DNA of 64,000 nt from Bacteroides timonensis (GCF_000513195.1 NZ_CBVI010000015.1:1-64000); one strand, 5' to 3'; positions 1 through 9,049 are shown, counted from the stretch's first letter. Notes: generated by a model from the sequence alone, not told the origin. Made by a program: numbers and translations.

Positions 1-247
1 TATTTTCGACTTATTATTGATACAAGTAATAAAAATGATTACAGAAATAACAACAATAACTATCGGACCAAAGATTCCTTCCAATTATAAGTATTAACAA
101 AGTGATCACTCCTACCACCAGAAAAACAGCAGCATAAATCAAACCCTCCGAACGCCCTTTCCTCAGGAGTTCCCTACGTTTATTTTCCAAAACTTGCAAT
201 GTGGGGGCCAGCTTCTGCGCCAGAGAGTCAAAATCTACATAATCCAT
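1..247 (-). pseudogene. DUF3137-type membrane protein, N-terminal part, apparently frameshifted
   Basis: The frame starts at 247 (MDYVDFDSLAQKLAPTL), 11 bases after lemA ends, and gives a soluble N-terminus followed by a hydrophobic segment (residues about 36-56). It then runs into an implausible Cys/Tyr/Phe-rich tail and stops at 14. In the neighbouring frame, from about base 80 down to base 1, the DNA reads GIFGPIVIVVISVIIFITCI, a convincing second membrane segment that continues off the window. A one-base shift near 80-90 would join the two into the DUF3137 protein that often follows lemA in Bacteroides. The shift could be a real mutation or a sequencing error. The function is unknown. The DUF3137 call rests on recall of the family and on gene order. 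Confidence 0.55.
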
Positions 248-258
248 TGCCGGCTATT

Positions 259-810
259 TTATGAATTGAACAAGTTCTTTACATCCGGAGTTGCACGTTC
301 TGTTTCCGGAATAGTCAGTACCGCTTTTCTTGTAAATCCAAACATACCTGCCAACAGATTTGTAGGGAAAGTCTGGACGGCATTATTGTAATCGGTTACA
401 GAAGCATTGTAAGTGCGGCGGGCGGCAGCCAACTGTTCTTCCGTTTCATTGAGCGAACGCTGCAATTGCAGGAAATTTTCAGAAGCTTTTAGTTCGGGAT
501 AGTTCTCCGCCACTGCAAAGAATTGAGTACGCACTTTGGAAAACATTTTATCAAAGCCTGCCTTTTCGCTGTCATTAAGAGAAGTATAAGTCTTGTTGCG
601 CATTTCCGTTATTGCAGCAAATGTATCAGCTTCATGCTTGGCATATTGCTGAACGGTTGCAACCAGATTGGGGATCAAATCGAAGCGACGTTTCAACATG
701 ACATCGATAGTGGAAAAAGCATTTTCTATCTGATTTCTCTTTCTCACCAGTGAGTTGTACATCGAAATCAGCACCAAAATAAAAAGTACAATAATAATAG
801 CTACGATCAT
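259..810 (-). CDS. lemA: LemA family membrane-anchored protein
   Basis: 183 residues. There is one N-terminal membrane segment (residues about 2-17, VAIIIVLFILVLISMY) and then the family core SLVRKRNQIENAFSTIDVML and RRFDLIPNLVATV, followed by long helices. This is the usual layout and length for LemA, a helical-bundle protein anchored in the inner membrane whose biochemical role is not settled. The DUF3137 frame follows after 11 bases, so the two form an operon. A good promoter lies at 888-919. I am sure of the family and not of any function. Confidence 0.92.
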   Translation of the reverse strand: MIVAIIIVLFILVLISMYNSLVRKRNQIENAFSTIDVMLKRRFDLIPNLVATVQQYAKHEADTFAAITEMRNKTYTSLNDSEKAGFDKMFSKVRTQFFAVAENYPELKASENFLQLQRSLNETEEQLAAARRTYNASVTDYNNAVQTFPTNLLAGMFGFTRKAVLTIPETERATPDVKNLFNS

Positions 811-887
811 AATTACAGATACAACGACCTCCTTGTGCCGGTTATTTTATGTTAACGAATTCAGAGTTTATTCCTAAAATCAGATAG

Positions 888-919
888 CAAAGATAGAAAT
901 AATCTAAAAACCTCCCAAT
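888..919 (-). promoter_or_regulatory. Bacteroides-type promoter of lemA
   Basis: On the minus strand the -7 box TATCTTTG (895-888) matches the TAnnTTTG consensus exactly. A -33 element ATTG (919-916) lies 20 bases upstream. Transcription would start about 880, leaving a leader of roughly 70 bases before lemA. Confidence 0.7.
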
Positions 920-957
920 AATGCCGTAAGAAAGATACCGAACCCTTTGAGGATTCG

Positions 958-989
958 CTTGTGTATCTGAAAATAAACCTGTAAATTTG
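958..989 (+). promoter_or_regulatory. Bacteroides-type promoter of the tsaB operon
   Basis: CTTG at 958-961, 20 bases of spacer, then TAAATTTG at 982-989, a full match to TAnnTTTG. The predicted start is close to 996, with tsaB beginning at 1014. It probably drives the head of the run of genes from tsaB onward. Confidence 0.7.
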
Positions 990-1013
990 CCACAATTAAA
1001 CTAACAAAAGACT

Positions 1014-1706
1014 ATGTCGTGTATCTTGCATATTGAAACGTCCACCTCAGCATGCTCCGTTGCTGTGAGTGAAGATGGACAAAATGTATTTAACAAAGAA
1101 GACCTGAACGGCCCGTCTCATGCCGCTCTGCTGGGAGTATTTATAGACGAAGCTCTGTCGTTTGCCGACAGTCATGCCATGCCGATTGATGCAGTGGCGG
1201 TGAGTTGCGGACCGGGTTCTTACACCGGACTACGTATCGGTGTATCTATGGCGAAAGGAGTTTGTTACGGACGTAATATTCCGCTGATCGGTCTTCCGAC
1301 ATTGAAGGTGCAATGCGTGCCGGTATTGCTTTATCATGATGAATTGCCCGAAGATGCATTGCTATGCCCGATGATCGATGCACGCCGCATGGAGGTATAT
1401 GCTGCCATCTACGACCGTGCCTTGAAACCTGTGCGCGACATAGCCGCTGACATTGTAGACGAAAACTCTTATACAGAATTTCTGGATCAACATCCCGTCT
1501 ATTTCTTTGGAGACGGAGCAGCCAAGTGCAAAGATAAAATAACTCATCCCAATGTGCACTTCATTGACGATATTCGTCCGCTGGCAAAAATGATGTTCCC
1601 ACTTGCTGAAAAAGCAATAGCCGAAAACGACTTTAAGGATGTAGCTTATTTTGAACCATTCTACCTGAAAGAGTTTGTAGCTTCCCAACCGAAAAAACTT
1701 TTATAA
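1014..1706 (+). CDS. tsaB: tRNA threonylcarbamoyladenosine biosynthesis protein TsaB
   Basis: 230 residues, ASKHA fold. The N-terminus ILHIETSTSACSVAV and the motif SCGPGSYTGLRIGVSMAKG (residues about 64-82) are diagnostic of TsaB. TsaB is the non-catalytic partner of TsaD that, with TsaE, installs t6A at position 37 of ANN-decoding tRNAs. The length is normal for the family. A DUF4290 gene starts 3 bases after its stop, so the two are co-transcribed and probably translationally coupled. Confidence 0.95.
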   Translation: MSCILHIETSTSACSVAVSEDGQNVFNKEDLNGPSHAALLGVFIDEALSFADSHAMPIDAVAVSCGPGSYTGLRIGVSMAKGVCYGRNIPLIGLPTLKVQCVPVLLYHDELPEDALLCPMIDARRMEVYAAIYDRALKPVRDIAADIVDENSYTEFLDQHPVYFFGDGAAKCKDKITHPNVHFIDDIRPLAKMMFPLAEKAIAENDFKDVAYFEPFYLKEFVASQPKKLL

Positions 1707-1709
1707 TAT

Positions 1710-2330
1710 ATGCAATATAACACTCAACAAAAGCGGATGCCTTTGCCGGAATACGGACGCAGCATCCAAAATATGGTTAGCCATGCGTTGACAATCGAAG
1801 ACCGTGCTGAACGCCAACGTTGCGCAAACACCATTATCAACATTATGGGTAATATGTTCCCGCATCTGCGTGATGTACCCGATTTTAAACATAAACTATG
1901 GGATCATCTGGCTATCATGTCCGACTTCAAACTGGACATTGATTACCCTTATGAAATTATCCGCAAAGATAATTTGAATACCCGTCCGGAAATAATTCCC
2001 TATCCCAGTACCAAAATCCGTTACCGCCACTATGGCCGTACACTGGAAGTATTGATAAAGAAAGCAATTGACTTTCCCGAAGGAGATGAAAAGCAGAATC
2101 TGATTGCCTTGATCTGCAACCACATGAAGAAAGACTACATGACTTGGAATAAGGATACGGTAGACGACCGCAAGATTGCAGAAGATCTTAATGAATATTC
2201 GGGTGGCAAATTGCAAATGACGGATGACATCATCAAACTGATGACTGAACGTATTAACCAGAACTACCGTCCGAAAGTAAACAATCAGAATAACCGGAGA
2301 GATAACCGGAATAATAAGAGAAAGTACTAA
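1710..2330 (+). CDS. DUF4290 domain-containing protein
   Basis: 206 residues, soluble, no signal peptide. I recognise it as the Bacteroidetes-restricted DUF4290 family, which commonly lies between tsaB and murA. The body (about 20-175) is helical and ends in a low-complexity basic tail rich in Asn and Arg (NNQNNRRDNRNNKRKY), which suggests nucleic-acid or phospholipid contact. The function is unknown. It starts 3 bases after tsaB and is followed by the dyad-rich spacer before murA. Confidence 0.8.
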   Translation: MQYNTQQKRMPLPEYGRSIQNMVSHALTIEDRAERQRCANTIINIMGNMFPHLRDVPDFKHKLWDHLAIMSDFKLDIDYPYEIIRKDNLNTRPEIIPYPSTKIRYRHYGRTLEVLIKKAIDFPEGDEKQNLIALICNHMKKDYMTWNKDTVDDRKIAEDLNEYSGGKLQMTDDIIKLMTERINQNYRPKVNNQNNRRDNRNNKRKY

Positions 2331-2418
2331 TAGATTTATGATTTCAGATTTATGATTTATAAGCGGCAGATCCGTTCATAAATCATAAATTATAAATCAT
2401 AAGTCATAAATCCCAATT
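2331..2418. repeat. Intergenic simple-repeat dyad (ATTTATGATTT family)
   Basis: Short tandem units of GATTTATGATTT lie on the left (about 2334-2361), and their reverse complements CATAAATCATAAAT lie on the right (about 2377-2410) across a central AGCGGCAGATCCGT. The RNA could fold into a stem of 13 or more pairs just ahead of murA, so it may attenuate or terminate transcription. Similar but not identical dyads occur in other spacers of the window. Confidence 0.6.
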
Positions 2419-2419
2419 T

Positions 2420-3724
2420 ATGGCATCATTCGTAATTGAAGGAGGACACAGATTATCCGGCGAGATCCATCCGCAAGGCGCAAAAAACGAGGTATTGCAG
2501 ATTATCTGCGCCACGCTGTTGACAGCCGAAGAGGTGACCGTACATAACATTCCGGATATACTGGACGTCAACAATCTCATTCAATTGATGCGTGACATGG
2601 GCGTTACGGTATCCAGAAAAGGGCTTGATACGTATTGTTTCAAGGCTGAAAAGCTAAATTTGAGTTATCTGGAAAGTGATGAATTCCTGAAGAAATGTTC
2701 CAGTCTGCGAGGTTCGGTTATGTTAATCGGCCCGATGGTGGCACGCTTCCATAAAGCGATGATATCAAAACCGGGTGGGGACAAGATAGGACGCAGACGT
2801 CTGGATACTCACTTTATCGGTATACAGAACCTGGGTGCAGATTTCTCGTACAACGCAGAACGCGAAGCGTATGAGATTTCAGCTTGCGAACTGAAAGGCA
2901 CCTACATGTTGCTGGACGAAGCTTCGGTAACCGGAACTGCCAACATCGTGATGGCAGCTGTACTGGCCAAAGGAACAACCACAATTTATAATGCTGCCTG
3001 CGAACCGTATCTGCAACAACTTTGCAAGATGCTGAACCGTATGGGCGCCAAGATACAAGGCATTGCCTCTAATCTGTTGACCATTGAAGGAGTGGACGAA
3101 CTACACGGTACCGAACATACGATACTTCCCGATATGATCGAAGTCGGCAGTTTTATCGGTATGGCAGCCATGACGCAAAGTGAGCTCACCATCAAGAATG
3201 TTTCTTATGAAAATCTGGGCATCATCCCTGAAAGTTTCCGCCGTCTGGGCATCAAACTAGAACAACAGGGAGACGATATCTATATTCCTGCACAGGAAAC
3301 GTATCAGATAGAGTCGTTCATAGATGGTTCCATTATGACTATTGCCGATGCTCCCTGGCCGGGACTGACGCCGGACTTGCTGAGTGTAATGCTCGTAGTT
3401 GCCACTCAGGCAAAAGGCAGCGTGCTTATCCATCAGAAGATGTTCGAGAGTCGCCTGTTCTTCGTGGATAAACTGATAGATATGGGAGCACAGATTATTC
3501 TTTGCGATCCTCACCGTGCCGTCGTCATTGGCCATAACCATGCCATGCGTCTGCGAGGCGGGAATATGACTTCACCTGATATTCGTGCCGGTATTGCATT
3601 GCTGATTGCCGCCATGAGTGCGGAAGGAAGCAGTCGTATCCACAACATTGAACAAATAGACCGGGGGTATCAGGATATTGAAAGACGCCTGAATGCTATC
3701 GGAGCAAGAATTACGAGAATATGA
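2420..3724 (+). CDS. murA: UDP-N-acetylglucosamine 1-carboxyvinyltransferase MurA
   Basis: 434 residues, EPSP-synthase fold. It transfers enolpyruvate from PEP to UDP-GlcNAc, the first committed step of peptidoglycan synthesis. Family landmarks are GGHRLSGEIHPQGAKNEVLQ at the N-terminus, RGSVMLIGPMVARF, and RGGNMTSPDIRAGIALLIAA near the C-terminus. The catalytic loop reads PGGDKIGRR: the position occupied by the fosfomycin-reactive Cys115 of the E. coli enzyme is Asp here. Asp at this site supports catalysis but is known to make MurA insensitive to fosfomycin. It lies between DUF4290 and rimM. Confidence 0.95.
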   Translation: MASFVIEGGHRLSGEIHPQGAKNEVLQIICATLLTAEEVTVHNIPDILDVNNLIQLMRDMGVTVSRKGLDTYCFKAEKLNLSYLESDEFLKKCSSLRGSVMLIGPMVARFHKAMISKPGGDKIGRRRLDTHFIGIQNLGADFSYNAEREAYEISACELKGTYMLLDEASVTGTANIVMAAVLAKGTTTIYNAACEPYLQQLCKMLNRMGAKIQGIASNLLTIEGVDELHGTEHTILPDMIEVGSFIGMAAMTQSELTIKNVSYENLGIIPESFRRLGIKLEQQGDDIYIPAQETYQIESFIDGSIMTIADAPWPGLTPDLLSVMLVVATQAKGSVLIHQKMFESRLFFVDKLIDMGAQIILCDPHRAVVIGHNHAMRLRGGNMTSPDIRAGIALLIAAMSAEGSSRIHNIEQIDRGYQDIERRLNAIGARITRI

Positions 3725-3766
3725 TATGGGATGGTAGAAGATGATTAAGAATGGTAGGATGATAAG

Positions 3767-4303
3767 ATGATAAAAAGAGAAGATGTATATAAAATAGGAG
3801 TATTCAACAAACCGCACGGCATTCATGGTGAGTTGTCATTCACATTCACCGATGACATTTTTGACCGGGTGGAAGCTGAATACCTAATCTGCCTGTTGGA
3901 TGGTATTTTTGTACCTTTCTTCCTGGAGGAATACCGTTTCCGCTCCGATTCCACTGCATTGGTAAAGCTGGAAGGAGTAGACACGGCAGAACGTGCACGG
4001 ATGTTCACCAACGTGGAAGTTTATTTTCCTGCCAAACATGCTGAAGATGCCGGACCGGGAGAACTAACCTGGGATTTCTTCGTAGGTTTCCGCGTAGAAG
4101 AAGTTAACCACGGAGACTTGGGAGAAGTGACAGAGGTGGATACTGCAACCATCAACACCTTGTTTGTAGTTGATCATCAGGGAGAAGAGTTACTGATTCC
4201 TGCACAAGAAGAATTCATCCTGAACATTGACCAAAAGCACAAAGTAATCACAATGGATTTACCCGAAGGATTGCTGGCTTTGGATGAAACAGAGGAAGTG
4301 TAA
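3767..4303 (+). CDS. rimM: 16S rRNA processing protein RimM
   Basis: 178 residues. The N-terminal RimM domain ([17 protein letters not shown], about residues 11-27) is followed by a PRC-barrel (about 100-170, with [16 protein letters not shown] and [16 protein letters not shown]). It helps mature the 30S head with ribosomal protein S19. Length and order are typical. The 42-base gap from murA is a simple repeat of GATGATAAGATGATAAA type. Confidence 0.93.
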   Translation: MIKREDVYKIGVFNKPHGIHGELSFTFTDDIFDRVEAEYLICLLDGIFVPFFLEEYRFRSDSTALVKLEGVDTAERARMFTNVEVYFPAKHAEDAGPGELTWDFFVGFRVEEVNHGDLGEVTEVDTATINTLFVVDHQGEELLIPAQEEFILNIDQKHKVITMDLPEGLLALDETEEV

Positions 4304-4342
4304 ACAAGTGACTAGTGATAGAGTGATAAGTGATTAGCGCGT

Positions 4343-5203
4343 ATGGTGAAAAAGAAACGACATAAAGCATTCTGGAGTAATATCAAATTCAAATATAAGC
4401 TGACTATCATCAACGAGAATACACTCGAAGAAGTAGTCGGTCTCCGTGTATCCAAGTTAAACGGCATCTCGGTATTACTTTCTGTGCTGACTGTTTTGTT
4501 TCTGGTAGCCTCAGTTATCATTGCTTTCACTCCGTTGCGTAACTACTTGCCGGGATACATGAACAGTGAAATTCGTGCCCAAGTGGTAGAGAATGCTTTA
4601 CGAGTAGATTCACTTCAACAGTTGGTAGATCGCCAGAATTTGTATATAATGAATATACAGGATATTTTCAGTGGAACCATACGGGTAGATACTGTGCACA
4701 ATATGGACTCACTGACTACCGTACGCGAAGACTCGTTGATGGAACGTACACAGCGGGAAGCGGAGTTCCGAAAACAATATGAAGAAACAGAAAAGTATAA
4801 TCTGACAAGCATTACAGCCCGCCCGGACATAGAAGGATTGATATTTTATCGTCCCACGCGAGGGATGATTACAGAAAAATTTGATGCTGACAGAAAACAT
4901 TACGGTACGGATATCGCCGCCAATCCCGGAGAGAGCGTACTTGCTACGCTGGATGGTACAGTTATCTTGAGTACTTATACGGCCGAAACAGGGTATGTGA
5001 TAGAAGTACAACATAATCAAGACTTTATATCTGTATATAAGCATTGCAGTTCCTTATTGAAACGTGAAGGAGACACTGTACAGGCCGGAGAAGCTATTGC
5101 TTTGGTAGGAAACAGCGGACAACTGACAACCGGTCCTCACCTGCACTTTGAGTTATGGCACAAAGGACGGGCGGTGAATCCTGAACAATATATTGTATTT
5201 TAA
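4343..5203 (+). CDS. M23 family metallopeptidase, inner-membrane anchored
   Basis: 286 residues. A basic cytoplasmic N-terminus (MVKKKRHKAFWSNIKFKYK) precedes one membrane segment (about 45-67) and a coiled region to about 160. The C-terminal LytM domain has the Zn ligands HYGTD (H and D of HxxxD) and GPHLHFELW (HxH). It probably cleaves peptidoglycan cross-bridges or activates an amidase in the periplasm. No signal cleavage site is seen, so it is likely a type II membrane protein. It lies 39 bases after rimM and 11 bases before dxr. Confidence 0.88.
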   Translation: MVKKKRHKAFWSNIKFKYKLTIINENTLEEVVGLRVSKLNGISVLLSVLTVLFLVASVIIAFTPLRNYLPGYMNSEIRAQVVENALRVDSLQQLVDRQNLYIMNIQDIFSGTIRVDTVHNMDSLTTVREDSLMERTQREAEFRKQYEETEKYNLTSITARPDIEGLIFYRPTRGMITEKFDADRKHYGTDIAANPGESVLATLDGTVILSTYTAETGYVIEVQHNQDFISVYKHCSSLLKREGDTVQAGEAIALVGNSGQLTTGPHLHFELWHKGRAVNPEQYIVF

Positions 5204-5214
5204 GTGATAGATAA

Positions 5215-6366
5215 ATGAAAAAACAAATTGCTATACTCGGTTCTACCGGCTCCATAGGTACGCAGGCATTACAGGTGATTGAAGAACAATCCGACCAGTA
5301 CGAAGCGTATGTGCTGACCGCCAACAACCGTGTAGAAGAACTCATTGCTCAGGCTCGGAAATTCAAGCCTGAAGCGGTAGTTATAGCCAACGAAACGAAA
5401 TATGCCCAACTGAAAGAAGCCCTCGCCGACCTGCCTATCAAAGTATATGCAGGAACGGATGCTATCTGCCAGATTGTGGAAGACTCGGAAATTGACATCG
5501 TACTGACTGCGATGGTAGGTTATGCCGGACTGAAACCAACCATGAATGCTATTCGTGCCCGTAAACCTATCGCTCTTGCCAACAAGGAGACGCTTGTTGT
5601 GGCAGGTGAGCTGATTAACGATATGGCACGCCTATCCGGTACACCTATATTACCGGTAGATTCCGAACATTCAGCCGTTTTCCAATGTTTAGCGGGAGAA
5701 CTAGGCAATCCAATAGAGAAGGTGATCCTTACGGCATCCGGTGGCCCGTTCCGCAATTGCACAATGGAACAACTGGCTACGGTAACCAAAGCCCAAGCCT
5801 TGAAACATCCTAATTGGGATATGGGAGCGAAGATCACGATTGATTCCGCTTCAATGATGAACAAAGGGTTCGAGGTGATAGAAGCAAAATGGTTATTCGG
5901 TGTACGTCCGGATCAGATTGAAGTGGTAGTACATCCGCAATCTATTATACATTCGATGGTGCAGTTTGAAGACGGTGCAGTAAAGGCACAATTGGGTATG
6001 CCGGATATGCGTCTGCCTATTCAGTATGCATTCTCTTATCCGCAACGCCTGAAGGCTTCATTTCCCCGGTTAGATTTCAAGATGTGCACAAACCTGACAT
6101 TCGAACAACCGGATACCACCCGTTTCCGTAATCTGACTTTGGCTTACGAAGCTTTGCATAAAGGCGGAAATATGCCTTGTATCGTAAATGCAGCCAATGA
6201 AGTGGTAGTTGCCGCTTTCCTGCGGGATGAGATTTCATTCCTCGGCATGAGTGACGTGATAGAGAAAGCAATGTCTATCGTATCATTTGTGGCAAAACCG
6301 GAATATGAAGACTATGTAGCTACGGATGCGATGACACGCCGTATTGCACAAGAACTTATAAAGTGA
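5215..6366 (+). CDS. dxr: 1-deoxy-D-xylulose 5-phosphate reductoisomerase
   Basis: 383 residues. It converts DXP to MEP, the committed step of non-mevalonate isoprenoid synthesis. Visible motifs are the NADPH-binding AILGSTGSIGTQALQV, the metal-binding LPVDSEHSAVFQCL, the substrate loop ASGGPFRNC, and MGAKITIDSASMMNKGFEVI. The length is standard. It sits between the M23 peptidase and rseP, as in many Bacteroidetes. Confidence 0.96.
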   Translation: MKKQIAILGSTGSIGTQALQVIEEQSDQYEAYVLTANNRVEELIAQARKFKPEAVVIANETKYAQLKEALADLPIKVYAGTDAICQIVEDSEIDIVLTAMVGYAGLKPTMNAIRARKPIALANKETLVVAGELINDMARLSGTPILPVDSEHSAVFQCLAGELGNPIEKVILTASGGPFRNCTMEQLATVTKAQALKHPNWDMGAKITIDSASMMNKGFEVIEAKWLFGVRPDQIEVVVHPQSIIHSMVQFEDGAVKAQLGMPDMRLPIQYAFSYPQRLKASFPRLDFKMCTNLTFEQPDTTRFRNLTLAYEALHKGGNMPCIVNAANEVVVAAFLRDEISFLGMSDVIEKAMSIVSFVAKPEYEDYVATDAMTRRIAQELIK

Positions 6367-6434
6367 TAGCGGCATCAATGATAAGCCGCATTTAATATAG
6401 TAAATTGTAAATAGTAAAATAGAAAAATTATTAG

Positions 6435-7769
6435 ATGGAAACATTTTTGATTCGTGCCCTGCAACTCATTATGAGCCTTTCGTTGCTCGTTATCGTTCAT
6501 GAGGGAGGGCACTTCCTCTTCGCCCGTCTTTTCAAGACACGGGTAGAAAAGTTTTGTTTGTTCTTCGACCCTTGGTTTACCCTGTTCAAGTTCAAGCCGA
6601 AAAATAGTGATACGGAATATGGTATTGGTTGGCTACCGTTAGGTGGTTATGTAAAGATAGCAGGTATGATAGATGAGTCTATGGATACCGAACAGATGCA
6701 ACAGCCAATGCAACCGTGGGAGTTCCGGGCCAAACCGGCATGGCAACGGTTGTTAATCATGATAGGTGGTGTATTGTTCAATTTCATATTGGCATTATTC
6801 ATCTATTCTATGATACTTTTTACTTGGGGAGATGAATATGTACCGGTACAAAAAGCCCCGTTGGGTATGGAATTCAACGAAACGGCAAAAGCTATCGGTT
6901 TCCGTGACGGTGACGTACTTATATCTGCTGATGGTGTACCCTTTGAACGTTACGGTGGTGATATGCTGACAAGCGTTGTCGATGCCCGCCAAGTAACAGT
7001 ACGCCGTGATGGGCAAGAGGTATCCGTTTATATTCCTGAGAATTTTATGGAGCGTCTGCTGGCAGACAGTGTACGTTTTGCCTCATTCCGCTATCCATAT
7101 GTTATTGATAGTATTTGTGCCAACCGTCCTGCTGCCCTTGCTGGCCTGCAAGCGGGTGACAGTATTATGCAATTGGATGGAAAGAACATTGCTTATTTCG
7201 ATTTCAAAGAAGAGATGTTACGCCGTCAGAAAGCGGATTCGGCTTCTCATAATATCACATTGACTTATTCACGTGCCGGAGTGATAGATACTATAACTTT
7301 TGCTACAGATTCAATCTATGAGATAGGTGCAGTGGTACGTACGGCAACCAATCAGTTACTGCCGGTTGTAAAGAAAGAATATAGTTTTCTAGCCTCTTTC
7401 CCCGCTGGTGCAGCATTGGGAGTACAAACTCTGAAAGGCTATGTAGGACAGATGAAATATCTCTTCTCTAAAGAAGGCGCCAAGCAATTGGGTGGCTTCG
7501 GAACTATCGGAAGCATCTTCCCTGCTACATGGGATTGGCATCAGTTCTGGTACATGACAGCATTCCTTTCTATTATCCTCGCCTTCATGAATATTTTGCC
7601 TATTCCGGCACTGGATGGCGGACATGTACTATTCCTTATTTATGAAATTGTGGCTCGTCGCAAACCAAGTGATAAATTTATGGAGCGTGCGCAAATGGTG
7701 GGTATGTTCCTGCTATTCGGATTGCTGCTTTGGGCAAACTTTAATGATATTCTACGGTTCCTGTTCTAA
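6435..7769 (+). CDS. rseP: Site-2 metalloprotease RseP
   Basis: 444 residues. The zinc motif VIVHEGGHFLFARLF (HExxH) lies in the first membrane helix. Two PDZ-like regions lie between about 140 and 300 (FRDGDVLISADGVPF; GLQAGDSIMQLDGKNI). The C-terminal motif MNILPIPALDGGHVLF carries the third metal ligand (LDG). It is an intramembrane protease that releases membrane-bound regulators or signal-peptide remnants. It is the last gene of the run that starts with tsaB and ends at a strong two-way terminator. Confidence 0.95.
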   Translation: METFLIRALQLIMSLSLLVIVHEGGHFLFARLFKTRVEKFCLFFDPWFTLFKFKPKNSDTEYGIGWLPLGGYVKIAGMIDESMDTEQMQQPMQPWEFRAKPAWQRLLIMIGGVLFNFILALFIYSMILFTWGDEYVPVQKAPLGMEFNETAKAIGFRDGDVLISADGVPFERYGGDMLTSVVDARQVTVRRDGQEVSVYIPENFMERLLADSVRFASFRYPYVIDSICANRPAALAGLQAGDSIMQLDGKNIAYFDFKEEMLRRQKADSASHNITLTYSRAGVIDTITFATDSIYEIGAVVRTATNQLLPVVKKEYSFLASFPAGAALGVQTLKGYVGQMKYLFSKEGAKQLGGFGTIGSIFPATWDWHQFWYMTAFLSIILAFMNILPIPALDGGHVLFLIYEIVARRKPSDKFMERAQMVGMFLLFGLLLWANFNDILRFLF

Positions 7770-7792
7770 CGCAGGATCTACTTTATAAAAAC

Positions 7793-7871
7793 GATGGTCT
7801 GTTTATGCAAAACGAACTATCTGTTTTAAAACAAATAGACCATCTATTCGGGGTGAGTAGATGGTCTATTT
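7793..7871. terminator. Two-way terminator with an alternative overlapping stem
   Basis: Perfect 14-bp arms at 7833-7846 and 7858-7871 with an 11-base loop, A-rich on one flank and T-rich on the other, lie between convergent rseP and ddh. A third copy of the arm sequence, GATGGTCTGTTT at 7793-7804, can pair with 7833-7844 with one G-U pair. Transcripts from the left could therefore form either of two mutually exclusive hairpins. Confidence 0.85.
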
Positions 7872-7898
7872 ATTATATGAAATATCTATCCTATTTTC

Positions 7899-8798
7899 TT
7901 ACACTAAGTGTCCGATCCACTCTTCACGATCTCCCGGCAAAAGATCAATAACCGGAACCTCTACCATAGTGTAACAACCAGGTTGTTGACGCATGGAAGC
8001 GCGAGCTACACAAACCAATACCTGAGCAGTAAGTGCAGGATTATTAATGCGCATATTGAACTCAAACAATTGATTCTGAGTTTTACCGGAAACACCTTTA
8101 CGAGTGAGGTTTACACCATGTCCCATGTCAAGCAAAGCATCTACGCTGGGAACTAATTTCACATGTGTCTCATCATTCACAAAGTATGGATCTGCTTTGA
8201 TGGCAGCAGACACTTTATCAAACTCATAACCGTCTTTCAATTCGATATAAACCATGCGACGGTGAATACTTGTTCCGGTAGGAATAGTCATGGAAAGAGC
8301 AGCCTTTACACCATCAATAGCTTTTACAGCTACTGTATGTCCCATACTCATTCCCGGACCAAAGTTTGTATAAGTAATTCCTTTCGGAGCAATAGCTTCC
8401 AACAGGGTACGTACGGTAGAGTCGCTTCCCGGATCCCAACCTGCAGAAATAATAGAAACTGCATTATGTTCTTTTGCAGAAGCAGACAGTGTGCGACGCA
8501 AATCTACAATACCGGTATGAATATCGAAGCTGTCAACCGTATTGATGCCAAGTGCAAGGATTTCTTTAGCATATTTCTCTACACTGCGGGTTGGCGTGCA
8601 AAGAATTGCAACATCAACACCTTCCAATTCCTTAATATTCTTTACAACAGGGTATTCACTCAGTTCTGCGGGACGGTTTTCAGCTCCAGTGCGGCGTACT
8701 ACGCCGGCAATTTCAAAGTCGGGAGCCGCTTGCAACGCTTCGAGCACGTATTGCCCGATATTGCCATAGCCAACAATGGCTGCTCTTACTTTTTTCAT
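7899..8798 (-). CDS. ddh: meso-diaminopimelate D-dehydrogenase
   Basis: 299 residues. The N-terminal Rossmann motif RAAIVGYGNIGQYVLEAL binds NADPH. The central SAGWDPGSDSTVRTLLEAI and GPGMSMGHTVAVKAI, and SIHRRMVYIELKDG, fit the Ddh family. It makes meso-DAP directly from tetrahydrodipicolinate for lysine and peptidoglycan, bypassing the acylated intermediates. Length and motifs are normal. It is transcribed alone, divergent from ruvA and convergent with rseP. Confidence 0.94.
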   Translation of the reverse strand: MKKVRAAIVGYGNIGQYVLEALQAAPDFEIAGVVRRTGAENRPAELSEYPVVKNIKELEGVDVAILCTPTRSVEKYAKEILALGINTVDSFDIHTGIVDLRRTLSASAKEHNAVSIISAGWDPGSDSTVRTLLEAIAPKGITYTNFGPGMSMGHTVAVKAIDGVKAALSMTIPTGTSIHRRMVYIELKDGYEFDKVSAAIKADPYFVNDETHVKLVPSVDALLDMGHGVNLTRKGVSGKTQNQLFEFNMRINNPALTAQVLVCVARASMRQQPGCYTMVEVPVIDLLPGDREEWIGHLV

Positions 8799-8840
8799 TC
8801 TTTTATTGAATTTGTTTATCAGTTTTCTATTTTATCGGCA

Positions 8841-8848
8841 CAAAAGTA
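8841..8848 (-). promoter_or_regulatory. Probable -7 box for ddh
   Basis: The minus strand reads TACTTTTG (8848-8841), an exact TAnnTTTG match, 43 bases upstream of ddh. The only upstream TTTG (8875-8872) is 23 bases away, longer than the usual 19-21, so the -33 element is uncertain. The rest of the 251-base divergent spacer (8799-9049) shows no other clear element, and I found no convincing ruvA promoter. Confidence 0.45.
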
Positions 8849-9049
8849 ATCATTTTCATTCAATTTAACCACAAAACGATTCAGTGTTCCACAGAGTTTT
8901 TTCTTTATTAAGACTTCTTTCAAACTTATGTACCTTCAATAACTTACCACTCTAAAACAATTTCCAAAGGAAAAAGTTCCCTGAAACTCTTCTGAGTCTG
9001 TAATGAAGAAACACAATATTCTTCGCGCGCATGCGTTATAGTAAGTATT

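Noticed and set aside
8163-8849. 228-codon plus-strand frame
   Set aside because: Lies opposite ddh, is rich in Cys, Ser and His, and has no motif; ddh is clearly real.
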